Positions 54,452-64,000 of a stretch of 64,000 nt of DNA are shown piece by piece. The position numbers were made by a program, and so were the translations under genes. Source of the DNA: Phyllobacterium sp. T1293 (GTDB taxonomy: Bacteria; Pseudomonadota; Alphaproteobacteria; Rhizobiales; Rhizobiaceae); assembly GCF_020731415.2 (NCBI RefSeq), contig NZ_CP088273.1, positions 3,229,001-3,293,000 on the forward strand, in the 5' to 3' direction. A model generated the notes under the pieces. That model did not search any database. It was not told the DNA's origin and saw nothing but the letters and a program-made list of their open reading frames with translations. Each line of letters starts with the position of its first letter. The stretch's first letter is position 1.

Positions 54452-55258
54452 ATGACCGCAGCCACCATTACTGCCCTCCGATCTTTTGCCGATACCACAG
54501 CGCGTGTGACTGTGCCGTCACGGGAGCGCAAGCTCGCCTTTTCGTTCCGTAACGTTACCAAACAGTTTGGCGAAAAGACTGTACTACAGGGTATCGACCT
54601 TGATGTTTACGACGGTCAGTTCGTTGCCATTATCGGCAAGAGCGGTTGCGGCAAGAGTACATTGCTACGGCTTCTGGCAGGTCTTGATAAGTCGACATCG
54701 GGCGAACTTGTGCATGGCGCGGAAACGAAGGACCAGAAGCGTACCCGCATTATGTTTCAGGAACCAAGGCTGCTGCCATGGGCGCGGGTTGGCGCCAATG
54801 TGGATGTCGGGCTGACCGGTATCGCTAGGGGAAGTGAGGTTCGCCGCAAGACCCTCGATATTCTTGCGGAAGTTGGGCTTGCCGATCGCAGCGAGGAATG
54901 GCCGTCTGTGCTGTCAGGTGGTCAACGCCAGCGTGTGGCGCTTGCCCGTGCTCTGGTGGGGCATCCCAGCATTCTCGCGCTGGATGAACCGCTCGGCGCG
55001 CTTGATGCGTTAACGCGGATCGAGATGCAGCAATTGCTCGAGCGTATCTGGATTGCCAAGAAATTTACGGCGGTTCTGGTCACGCATGATGTGGCGGAAG
55101 CGGTTTCTCTGGCGGATCGTGTTGTTGTGATTGACAGTGGCCGCATTGCGCTCGATCTGGCGATACCGGTGGAACGACCGCGCCGCCATGCATCGCCGGA
55201 ACTTGCTTTCTTTGAACGTCAGATTTTGGATCAGCTTTACAAGCAAAAAGCGCCTTGA
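54452..55258 (+). CDS. ssuB: aliphatic sulfonate ABC transporter ATP-binding protein
   Basis: 268 residues. Walker [12 protein letters not shown] (about residue 66), Q-loop [13 protein letters not shown], signature [16 protein letters not shown] and Walker [19 protein letters not shown] six bases before ATG 54452 favours it over ATG 54446. Last gene of the ssuADCB operon; a 2-oxoglutarate oxygenase gene follows after about 50 bases in the same direction. Confidence 0.94.
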   Translation: MTAATITALRSFADTTARVTVPSRERKLAFSFRNVTKQFGEKTVLQGIDLDVYDGQFVAIIGKSGCGKSTLLRLLAGLDKSTSGELVHGAETKDQKRTRIMFQEPRLLPWARVGANVDVGLTGIARGSEVRRKTLDILAEVGLADRSEEWPSVLSGGQRQRVALARALVGHPSILALDEPLGALDALTRIEMQQLLERIWIAKKFTAVLVTHDVAEAVSLADRVVVIDSGRIALDLAIPVERPRRHASPELAFFERQILDQLYKQKAP

Positions 55259-55308
55259 AGTCGAGCGGTTTGCGATAGACAATCCAGCCGCATGCGGAGA
55301 TCCTGATC

Positions 55309-56319
55309 ATGAGCGCCCTGCCCAAAACCGACAGCCTGCCTACCCTCGATTTCCGCCGTTATCGCGATCCAGCGCAACGGGAAGATTTCTTCGAAGATTT
55401 GCGCTATGCCGCGCGAACCTACGGTTTCTTTTATCTGAGCGGTCACGGCGTTTCCGAGCAGTTGCAACGGGATATTGTTGCCATTTCCAAGCGATTCTTT
55501 GCCTTGCCCGAAGCGGACAAGATTGCGGTTGAAATGGTCAATTCTCCGCATTTTCGTGGCTATACCCGCGCAGGCTGGGAGCGGACCAAGGGCCAAGCCG
55601 ACTGGCGGGAACAGTTTGATGTGGGAGCAGAACGGCAGGTTGTCAAACAGGATGCCACAACGCCTCCATGGTCGCGGCTACAGGGTCCCAATCAATGGAC
55701 TGATGCACTGCCTGATCTGAAATCCATTGTGCTGGAATGGCAAAGCGAATTGACCCGTGTCGCCATCGAACTGCTACAGGCATTTGCCACGGCGCTTGGT
55801 CAGGACAAGGATGTGTTCAAGCCCATTTATGAAAAAGCGCCAAATCAGCATCTGAAAATCATCCGCTATCCTGGCCGCGATGCCACGGGCAGCGATCAAG
55901 GCGTCGGCGCGCACAAGGATAGTGGTTTTCTGACGTTGCTCCTGCAGGATGTGCAGGGAGGCTTGCAGGTCGAGAAGGATGGTGGCTGGATTGACGCCAC
56001 GCCGGTTCCCGGCACGTTCGTTATCAATATTGGTGAAATTCTTGAGCTTGCTTCAAACGGTTATCTCAAAGCGACTGTCCACCGGGTCGTCACGCCGCCA
56101 TCGGGTAAGGACCGGTTGTCAGTGGCCTTCTTTTTTGGTGCTGACCTCAACGCCAACGTACCACTGTTGAAGCTGCCTGATGATCTTGCGCGGGAAGCGG
56201 GTGGTGCCGATGCGGACCCGGATAATCCGCTGTTCCGGGAAGTTGGGCGCAACTATCTCAAGGGGCGTCTGCGCTCACATCCTGATGTTGCAGAGCGCCA
56301 CCATTCTGATCTGTTGTAG
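55309..56319 (+). CDS. isopenicillin N synthase-like 2-oxoglutarate/Fe(II) oxygenase
   Basis: 336 residues. DIOX_N-type N-terminus (RYAARTYGFFYLSGHGV), then the 2OG-Fe(II) core with GVGAHKDSGFLTLL (His and Asp iron ligands), KATVHRVV (second His) and GKDRLSVAFFFGAD (Arg-x-Ser, cosubstrate binding). It should hydroxylate or desaturate a small substrate. It is not a TauD-type enzyme. Its position as last gene of the sulfonate cluster, with a terminator right after it, suggests a role in oxidising an imported organosulfur compound; this is inferred from context. Confidence 0.9.
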   Translation: MSALPKTDSLPTLDFRRYRDPAQREDFFEDLRYAARTYGFFYLSGHGVSEQLQRDIVAISKRFFALPEADKIAVEMVNSPHFRGYTRAGWERTKGQADWREQFDVGAERQVVKQDATTPPWSRLQGPNQWTDALPDLKSIVLEWQSELTRVAIELLQAFATALGQDKDVFKPIYEKAPNQHLKIIRYPGRDATGSDQGVGAHKDSGFLTLLLQDVQGGLQVEKDGGWIDATPVPGTFVINIGEILELASNGYLKATVHRVVTPPSGKDRLSVAFFFGADLNANVPLLKLPDDLAREAGGADADPDNPLFREVGRNYLKGRLRSHPDVAERHHSDLL

Positions 56320-56346
56320 GTGCCAATCCTCTCCCCGAAACAAAAA

Positions 56347-56380
56347 GCCCGCCGGTTTTGAACCAGCGGGCGATTTTTTT
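56347..56380. terminator. bidirectional terminator between the oxygenase and transaldolase genes
   Basis: GCCCGCCGGTT (56347-56357) and AACCAGCGGGC (56361-56371) form a stem with one mismatch and a 3-base loop; TTTTTTT follows on the plus strand and TTTTT on the minus strand. Confidence 0.88.
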
Positions 56381-56397
56381 GAACAGTGTCTGACCTA

Positions 56398-57051
56398 TCA
56401 GGCGATCTTCTGACCGGTCTTCGCCCAATCGGCGAGGAAGGTTTCAAGACCCTTGTCCGTCAGCGGATGCTTGACGAGCGACTTCAATGTTGCCGGCGGG
56501 ATAGTGGCAACGTCAGCGCCGATCAGAGCAGCTTCCTTGACGTGGTTGACCGTGCGGATCGAAGCGGCAAGGATTTCGGTCTTGTAATCATAATTGTCAT
56601 AGATCGTGCGGATTTCGGCGATCAGGTCCATGCCATTGATGCCCATGTCATCGATGCGGCCAATGAATGGCGAGATGAATGTCGCGCCAGCCTTGGCAGC
56701 CAGCAGCGCCTGTGTGGCCGAGAAGCACAATGTTACGTTGACCATGTGGCCATCTGACGTGAGCGCCTTACAAGCCTTCAAACCGTCGAGGGTCAGTGGA
56801 ACCTTGATGCAGATGTTCTTGGCGATCTTCGAAAGAACCGCGGCTTCTTTCATCATCTGTTCGTATTCGGTCGCGGCAACTTCAGCTGATACGGGGCCAT
56901 CAACGATGCTGCAAATCTCTTTGGTGACTTCCAGGATACTGCGGCCGGATTTCAGGATCAGCGACGGGTTGGTGGTTACGCCGTCGAGCAATCCGAGATC
57001 ATTGAGTTCACGGATATCCTTCACATCGGCAGTATCAACGAAAAATTTCAT
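56398..57051 (-). CDS. transaldolase / fructose-6-phosphate aldolase family
   Basis: 217 residues, the short FSA/TalC type. The Schiff-base lysine is K83 in NICIKVPLT; the start [13 protein letters not shown] and GVTTNPSLI are conserved, and [11 protein letters not shown] and [10 protein letters not shown] follow. It interconverts sugar phosphates in the pentose phosphate pathway or cleaves fructose 6-phosphate; the sequence alone does not separate the two activities. AAGGAGGA before ATG 57051 is a strong ribosome site. Divergent from priA. Confidence 0.94.
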   Translation of the reverse strand: MKFFVDTADVKDIRELNDLGLLDGVTTNPSLILKSGRSILEVTKEICSIVDGPVSAEVAATEYEQMMKEAAVLSKIAKNICIKVPLTLDGLKACKALTSDGHMVNVTLCFSATQALLAAKAGATFISPFIGRIDDMGINGMDLIAEIRTIYDNYDYKTEILAASIRTVNHVKEAALIGADVATIPPATLKSLVKHPLTDKGLETFLADWAKTGQKIA

Positions 57052-57142
57052 TGGAGCAGTCCTCCTTAAATGGGGCTAAAGGGATGGTGTCCCGGAAAAG
57101 TGGCTTTTCTTTAACTGAAAGCCGCGCCAAGGTCACGAGGTT

Positions 57143-59326
57143 ATGACGCAAGATTCGCCTTCCGTGCAAAAAATAGTTCCAGTGCTCGTGCCTATGCCGG
57201 CAGCGAAGCCCTATAGCTATGCCGTGCCTGAAGGAATGGAAGTCCAAGCCGGCTCAATTGTTCGTGTTCCTTTGGGTCCGCGTGAGGTTGCGGGCATTGT
57301 GACCGAAGGCTCGACCGACTCGATAGATGCGAAAAAGCTCAGGCCAATTTCCGAGCTTTTCGATTGCCCGCCCGTTGATAATGACATGATGCGCTTCATG
57401 CGCTGGGCTGCCGATTATACGATTTCGCCGCCCGGTATGGTGGCGCGGATGATCCTGCGGGTTCCCGCCGCTTTTGATCCGGAGCCACCGGTGCCGGGCT
57501 TGCGCTTTTCTGGCCAGCAGCCTGAACGGTTGACCGGTGCGCGCTCACGCGTGCTTGAACTTGCAAGTGACGGCTTTGCATGGACGCGCACTGGTCTTGC
57601 CCACGCGGCAGGGGTTTCAGCAACGGTGATTGACGGGCTTTCAGCACAGGGCGTGTTCGAAGAAGTCATGATTCCGGCGCGTCCCGTCGTTGCGCCGCCT
57701 GATCCCGATTATGCGCCCGCCGAACTTTCTGGCGATCAGTCCGATGCGGCAAAGCAACTGGTGGATGCGGTTTCGACAGGGGGGTTCTCGGTCTCCCTGC
57801 TGGATGGGGTAACGGGCTCCGGCAAGACGGAAGTCTATTTTGAAGCGGTGGCCAAGGCGATTGAACAGGGCAAGCAGGTGCTGATCCTTCTGCCCGAGAT
57901 CGCGCTGACACAGCAGTTTCTGGAGCGATTCCACGACCGGTTTGGCTCAAAGCCCGCCGAATGGCATTCCGATCTTGCACCGAAGACGCGCGAGCGCGTC
58001 TGGCGGCAGGTGATGGAAGGTCAGGTGCGCGTCGTTGCGGGTGCCCGCTCGGCGCTTTTCCTGCCGTTTCAGGACCTTGGTCTTATCGTTGTCGATGAAG
58101 AGCACGATCCCGCCTACAAGCAGGAAGACCGCGTTTTCTATAATGCACGCGATATGGCCGTGGTTCGCGGGCATATTGGCAGTTTTCCGGTTATTCTGGC
58201 CTCGGCAACACCGTCCGTTGAAAGTCAGGTCAATGCACTGCAGGGGCGCTACACCCGCATCCGTCTGACAGGGCGTTATGCGGAAGCGGCAATGCCTGAT
58301 CTGAAGGCCATCGATATGCGACGGTCGCCGCCACGTCCCGGCGGGTTCCTGTCTCCTGCACTTGTTGAGGCAATGAACCAGACGCTGCAACGCAAGGAAC
58401 AGTCGCTGCTGTTTCTCAACCGCCGCGGTTATGCTCCGCTGACACTGTGCCGGGTATGCGGGCATCGTTTTCAATGTCCATGCTGTTCAAGCTGGCTGGT
58501 CGAGCACCGGTTTCGCGGCCAACTTGTCTGCCACCAATGCGGACATCATGAACCCCGGCCAGAGGCTTGCCCGTCCTGCGGAACGCTGGATCATCTTGTT
58601 GCCTGCGGTCCCGGTGTCGAGCGCATAGCCGAGGAGGCTGAAAAGACCTTTCCCGATGCGCGGATCATCGTCCTGTCCTCCGATTTGATGGGGGTAAAAC
58701 GTCTGCGGCTGGAACTTGATGCGATTGCACGCGGCGAGGCGGATATTGTCATCGGCACGCAGCTTGTCGCCAAAGGGCACAACTTTCCCAATATGACTCT
58801 GGTTGGCGTTGTCGATGCGGATCTGGGGCTTGCCAATGGCGACCCGCGTGCAGCAGAGCGCACGTTCCAGTTGCTGAGCCAAGTGACGGGCCGTGCCGGT
58901 CGTACGGGCAAAAAGAGCCTAGGGTTGTTGCAGACCTATCAGCCCGATCATCCGGTTATGCGGGCGATTATTTCCGGTGATGCGGAAGCGTTCTATGCGC
59001 GGGAAATAGAAGAGCGTGAAAGATCGGGCCTGCCACCCTATGGGAGATTGGGAGCGCTTATCATTTCGGCAGGAACACGGGCGGAAGCGGAAACCCACGC
59101 ACGGGCATTGCGCCGCGCCGCGCCGCACTCACCTGAAATCAATGTGCTTGGTCCTGCGGAAGCGCCATTGGCTCTCATTCGCGGGCGGCATCGCTTCCGG
59201 CTTTTGATTCACGGAACACGCAAGGCCGATATCCAGAACTTTATTCGCGCGATCCTGAGTGCCGGACCAAAAGAGCGTGGATCAGTGCGCGTGCAGATTG
59301 ATATCGACCCGCAAAGCTTTCTATAA
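57143..59326 (+). CDS. priA: primosomal protein N' (PriA helicase)
   Basis: 727 residues. N-terminal DNA-binding region (VPVLVPMPAAKPYSYAVPEGMEVQAG...), helicase motifs GVTGSGKTEVY (about residue 222) and VVDEEHDPAYKQ (DEEH), eight cysteines in two zinc-binding clusters (CRVCGHRFQCPCC about 435-447, CHQCG and CPSCG about 464-483), and GTQLVAKGHNFPNMTLVGVVDAD. It restarts collapsed replication forks. The family's usual start MTQDSPSV is at 57143. priA directly upstream of the ATP synthase operon is common in Brucella-like genomes. Confidence 0.97.
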   Translation: MTQDSPSVQKIVPVLVPMPAAKPYSYAVPEGMEVQAGSIVRVPLGPREVAGIVTEGSTDSIDAKKLRPISELFDCPPVDNDMMRFMRWAADYTISPPGMVARMILRVPAAFDPEPPVPGLRFSGQQPERLTGARSRVLELASDGFAWTRTGLAHAAGVSATVIDGLSAQGVFEEVMIPARPVVAPPDPDYAPAELSGDQSDAAKQLVDAVSTGGFSVSLLDGVTGSGKTEVYFEAVAKAIEQGKQVLILLPEIALTQQFLERFHDRFGSKPAEWHSDLAPKTRERVWRQVMEGQVRVVAGARSALFLPFQDLGLIVVDEEHDPAYKQEDRVFYNARDMAVVRGHIGSFPVILASATPSVESQVNALQGRYTRIRLTGRYAEAAMPDLKAIDMRRSPPRPGGFLSPALVEAMNQTLQRKEQSLLFLNRRGYAPLTLCRVCGHRFQCPCCSSWLVEHRFRGQLVCHQCGHHEPRPEACPSCGTLDHLVACGPGVERIAEEAEKTFPDARIIVLSSDLMGVKRLRLELDAIARGEADIVIGTQLVAKGHNFPNMTLVGVVDADLGLANGDPRAAERTFQLLSQVTGRAGRTGKKSLGLLQTYQPDHPVMRAIISGDAEAFYAREIEERERSGLPPYGRLGALIISAGTRAEAETHARALRRAAPHSPEINVLGPAEAPLALIRGRHRFRLLIHGTRKADIQNFIRAILSAGPKERGSVRVQIDIDPQSFL

Positions 59327-59365
59327 GCAAACAGCGGTAATGGTTAACGCGATGAGGGCGGAAGA

Positions 59366-59758
59366 ATGATGGAATTGTATTGGCCAGCCAGTCAGGGCGA
59401 GTGGATCGCCTGGAGTTCTGCCGCCGTTACCGTTGTCTTTGGCCTGATCATGTTTTTTGCGCCGCGCATCGCATTCAAGATTTTGCGCCTGCAAACCGTG
59501 CCTTCCCATCCTGAAGCCTTGTCGGAAGCGCGCGCCACCATGGCGGGTTTCTATCTGGGGCTGGGACTTTGCGCACTTGTCTTTGCACAGCCCTTCCTGT
59601 GGATCGCACTTGGCGTGTCCTGGGGCTTCACTGTTTTTGGCCGTCTGATCTCGATGATGTCTGATCGGGGCAACACGCTTTACAACTGGATTTCCGTCCT
59701 GATTGAACTGGCACTGGCAGCAGGACCGTTGGCATTCGCCTTCGGCTTTATCGCCTAG
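59366..59758 (+). CDS. small membrane protein of unknown function (DUF4345-like)
   Basis: 130 residues with about four hydrophobic helices (residues 13-35, 55-78, 80-96, 108-128). The loop ALSEARATMAGFYLGLGLCAL resembles DUF4345 proteins; the match is by pattern only. GGAAGA lies just before the ATG 59366; ATG 59369 is an alternative. It lies 39 bases after priA in the same direction and may be cotranscribed. Confidence 0.7.
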   Translation: MMELYWPASQGEWIAWSSAAVTVVFGLIMFFAPRIAFKILRLQTVPSHPEALSEARATMAGFYLGLGLCALVFAQPFLWIALGVSWGFTVFGRLISMMSDRGNTLYNWISVLIELALAAGPLAFAFGFIA

Positions 59759-60002
59759 TTGTTGCGCCTGATAGTTGAGTGGTGAATTCATAAAATAGCT
59801 GCTGCGGCAATTCTGACGCCTGTTTTCGCGGATTCGCGTGTTGCGACTCCTGCTTCTCTATGCTAGACGGCATTCAAATCTCGTCGGGGGACAGTTTCAA
59901 GGTTGTTTCCGCGGCGATAAAAAATCAATAATGCCAAAGATTTGACCGAAAATTCCTTTTGGTTTCCCGGTTTTTGGCTTCAACGCAGAGAGCTTGTCGT
60001 TC

Positions 60003-62092
<2,090 letters not shown>

Positions 62093-62112
62093 ACCACTGA
62101 CGGGATGAACGG

Positions 62113-62991
62113 ATGCCTTCGTTAAAGGATCTGAGAAACCGGATCGCCTCGGTCAAGGCGACGCAGAAAATCACCAAGGCGATGCAAATGGTCGCCGCGG
62201 CGAAGCTGCGTCGTGCGCAGGAAGCTGCGGAAGCCGCGCGTCCCTATTCACAGCGCATGGCCGCAGTTCTGGCTAACATCGCCGCCAATGTTGATGGTGA
62301 CGATGCGCCTATTCTGATGAGCGGAACCGGTAAGGATGATGTGCATTTGCTCATCGTCTGCACGTCGGAGCGCGGTCTTTGCGGCGGTTTCAACTCGCAG
62401 ATCGTTCGTCTGGCCCGTGAACATGCGCGCCGCCTTCTCGCCGATGGCAAGACGGTCAAGATCATCACTGTTGGCAAGAAGGGTGCAGATATCCTGCGCC
62501 GCGATCTTGGCAAGCAGATAATCGAGCATGTTGATCTGCGTGAAGTAAAGCAGGTTGGTTTTGTCAACGCCGATCAGATCGGCCACAAGATCATCGCGCT
62601 TTACAATGAAGGTGCATTCGACGTCGCCACTTTGTTCTATTCGGAATTCAAGTCGGTGATTTCGCAGATTCCAACTGCACAGCAGCTGATCCCGGCCAGC
62701 GCCATTGGCGATGCCGAACCGGAAACAGCAGGTGATGCGGTTTATGAATATGAGCCAGATCCGGCCGCCATTCTCGGCGATCTGATCCCGCGTAATATTT
62801 CCGTCCAGGTTTTCCGCGCTCTCCTTGAAAACGCGGCATCGGAACAGGGTGCGCGCATGTCCGCCATGGACAACGCAACCCGCAATGCCGGTGACATGAT
62901 CAACAAGTTGACAATGTCGTACAACCGTCAGCGTCAGGCTCAGATCACCAAAGAACTGATTGAAATCATTTCGGGCGCGGAAGCGCTCTAA
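62113..62991 (+). CDS. atpG: ATP synthase F1 gamma subunit
   Basis: 292 residues, the rotor shaft. N-terminal [34 protein letters not shown] and C-terminal [37 protein letters not shown] form the coiled coil inside the alpha3beta3 ring. Middle segment [18 protein letters not shown] is typical. Twenty bases separate it from atpA. Confidence 0.98.
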   Translation: MPSLKDLRNRIASVKATQKITKAMQMVAAAKLRRAQEAAEAARPYSQRMAAVLANIAANVDGDDAPILMSGTGKDDVHLLIVCTSERGLCGGFNSQIVRLAREHARRLLADGKTVKIITVGKKGADILRRDLGKQIIEHVDLREVKQVGFVNADQIGHKIIALYNEGAFDVATLFYSEFKSVISQIPTAQQLIPASAIGDAEPETAGDAVYEYEPDPAAILGDLIPRNISVQVFRALLENAASEQGARMSAMDNATRNAGDMINKLTMSYNRQRQAQITKELIEIISGAEAL

Positions 62992-63003
62992 TCGCGAAGG
63001 TAA

Positions 63004-64000
<997 letters not shown>

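Noticed and set aside
59759..60002. A sigma-70 promoter such as TTGCGA/TATGCT before the atp operon
   Set aside because: The spacing between the boxes is 12 bases, too short; no convincing pair was found, so no promoter is annotated.

Overview
The window looks like a stretch of alphaproteobacterial main-chromosome DNA from the order Hyphomicrobiales (Rhizobiales), most likely in or near Brucellaceae/Phyllobacteriaceae. This rests on the atp operon order (delta, alpha, gamma, beta) preceded by priA, the Ala/Lys-rich N-terminal extension of AtpD, the giant 180-kDa-type NAD-glutamate dehydrogenase, an ffh / chorismate mutase / rpsP run, an S16 protein with an Ala/Glu tail, and an SDHAF4-like DUF1674 protein. 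The genus call is inference. No rRNA, tRNA, prophage, insertion sequence or CRISPR array was recognised.

Layout. 1-6.2 kb: aquaporin (cut by the edge), YggT and DUF167 proteins, pyrophosphatase, a GNAT enzyme, the GTPase TypA/BipA and the Mg2+ channel MgtE, whose 5' leader is highly structured and carries a 19-codon upstream ORF. 6.2-10.5 kb: a GcvT-type FAD dehydrogenase and a choline-kinase-like enzyme, divergent from a DeoR regulator. 10.5-14.6 kb: Ogt methyltransferase, a MocR regulator with repeated TGTATG-type sites facing a DUF983 gene, and an SDR divergent from a TetR regulator with two near-identical operators. 14.6-17.3 kb: rpsP, chorismate mutase, ffh and a candidate ~110-nt small RNA. 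17.3-23.8 kb: a BrnTA toxin-antitoxin pair, lytic transglycosylase, carbonic anhydrase, pyridoxal kinase and a LemA plus two-TPM-protein operon. 23.9-36 kb: NAD-glutamate dehydrogenase, a UMF1 transporter, then on the minus strand htpX, rsmB, a heparinase-like gene and purH. 36-43.9 kb: SDHAF4-like factor, MATE exporter, a HigBA-like pair, a tiny ORF with a perfect extended Shine-Dalgarno, cfa, acsA, an M15-like peptidase and yggS.

44-47.2 kb: leuS (its frame broken by one apparently missing base) and lptE. 47.2-56.3 kb: an accessory-looking insertion with an AAA ATPase and two ABC importer operons of the taurine/sulfonate family, the second with an FMNH2-dependent SsuD monooxygenase, followed by an isopenicillin-N-synthase-like 2-oxoglutarate oxygenase. 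56.3-64 kb: transaldolase, priA, a small membrane protein and the atp operon running off the edge.

How the genes work together: the clearest pathway is organosulfur scavenging (48.5-56.3 kb). Two periplasmic binding proteins and two ATPase/permease pairs import sulfonates and SsuD desulfonates them; the two operons share an AT-rich motif about 95-105 bp upstream of each binding-protein gene. The most interesting non-coding candidates are the mgtE leader, the minus-strand RNA upstream of ffh, and the 22-aa ORF next to cfa.
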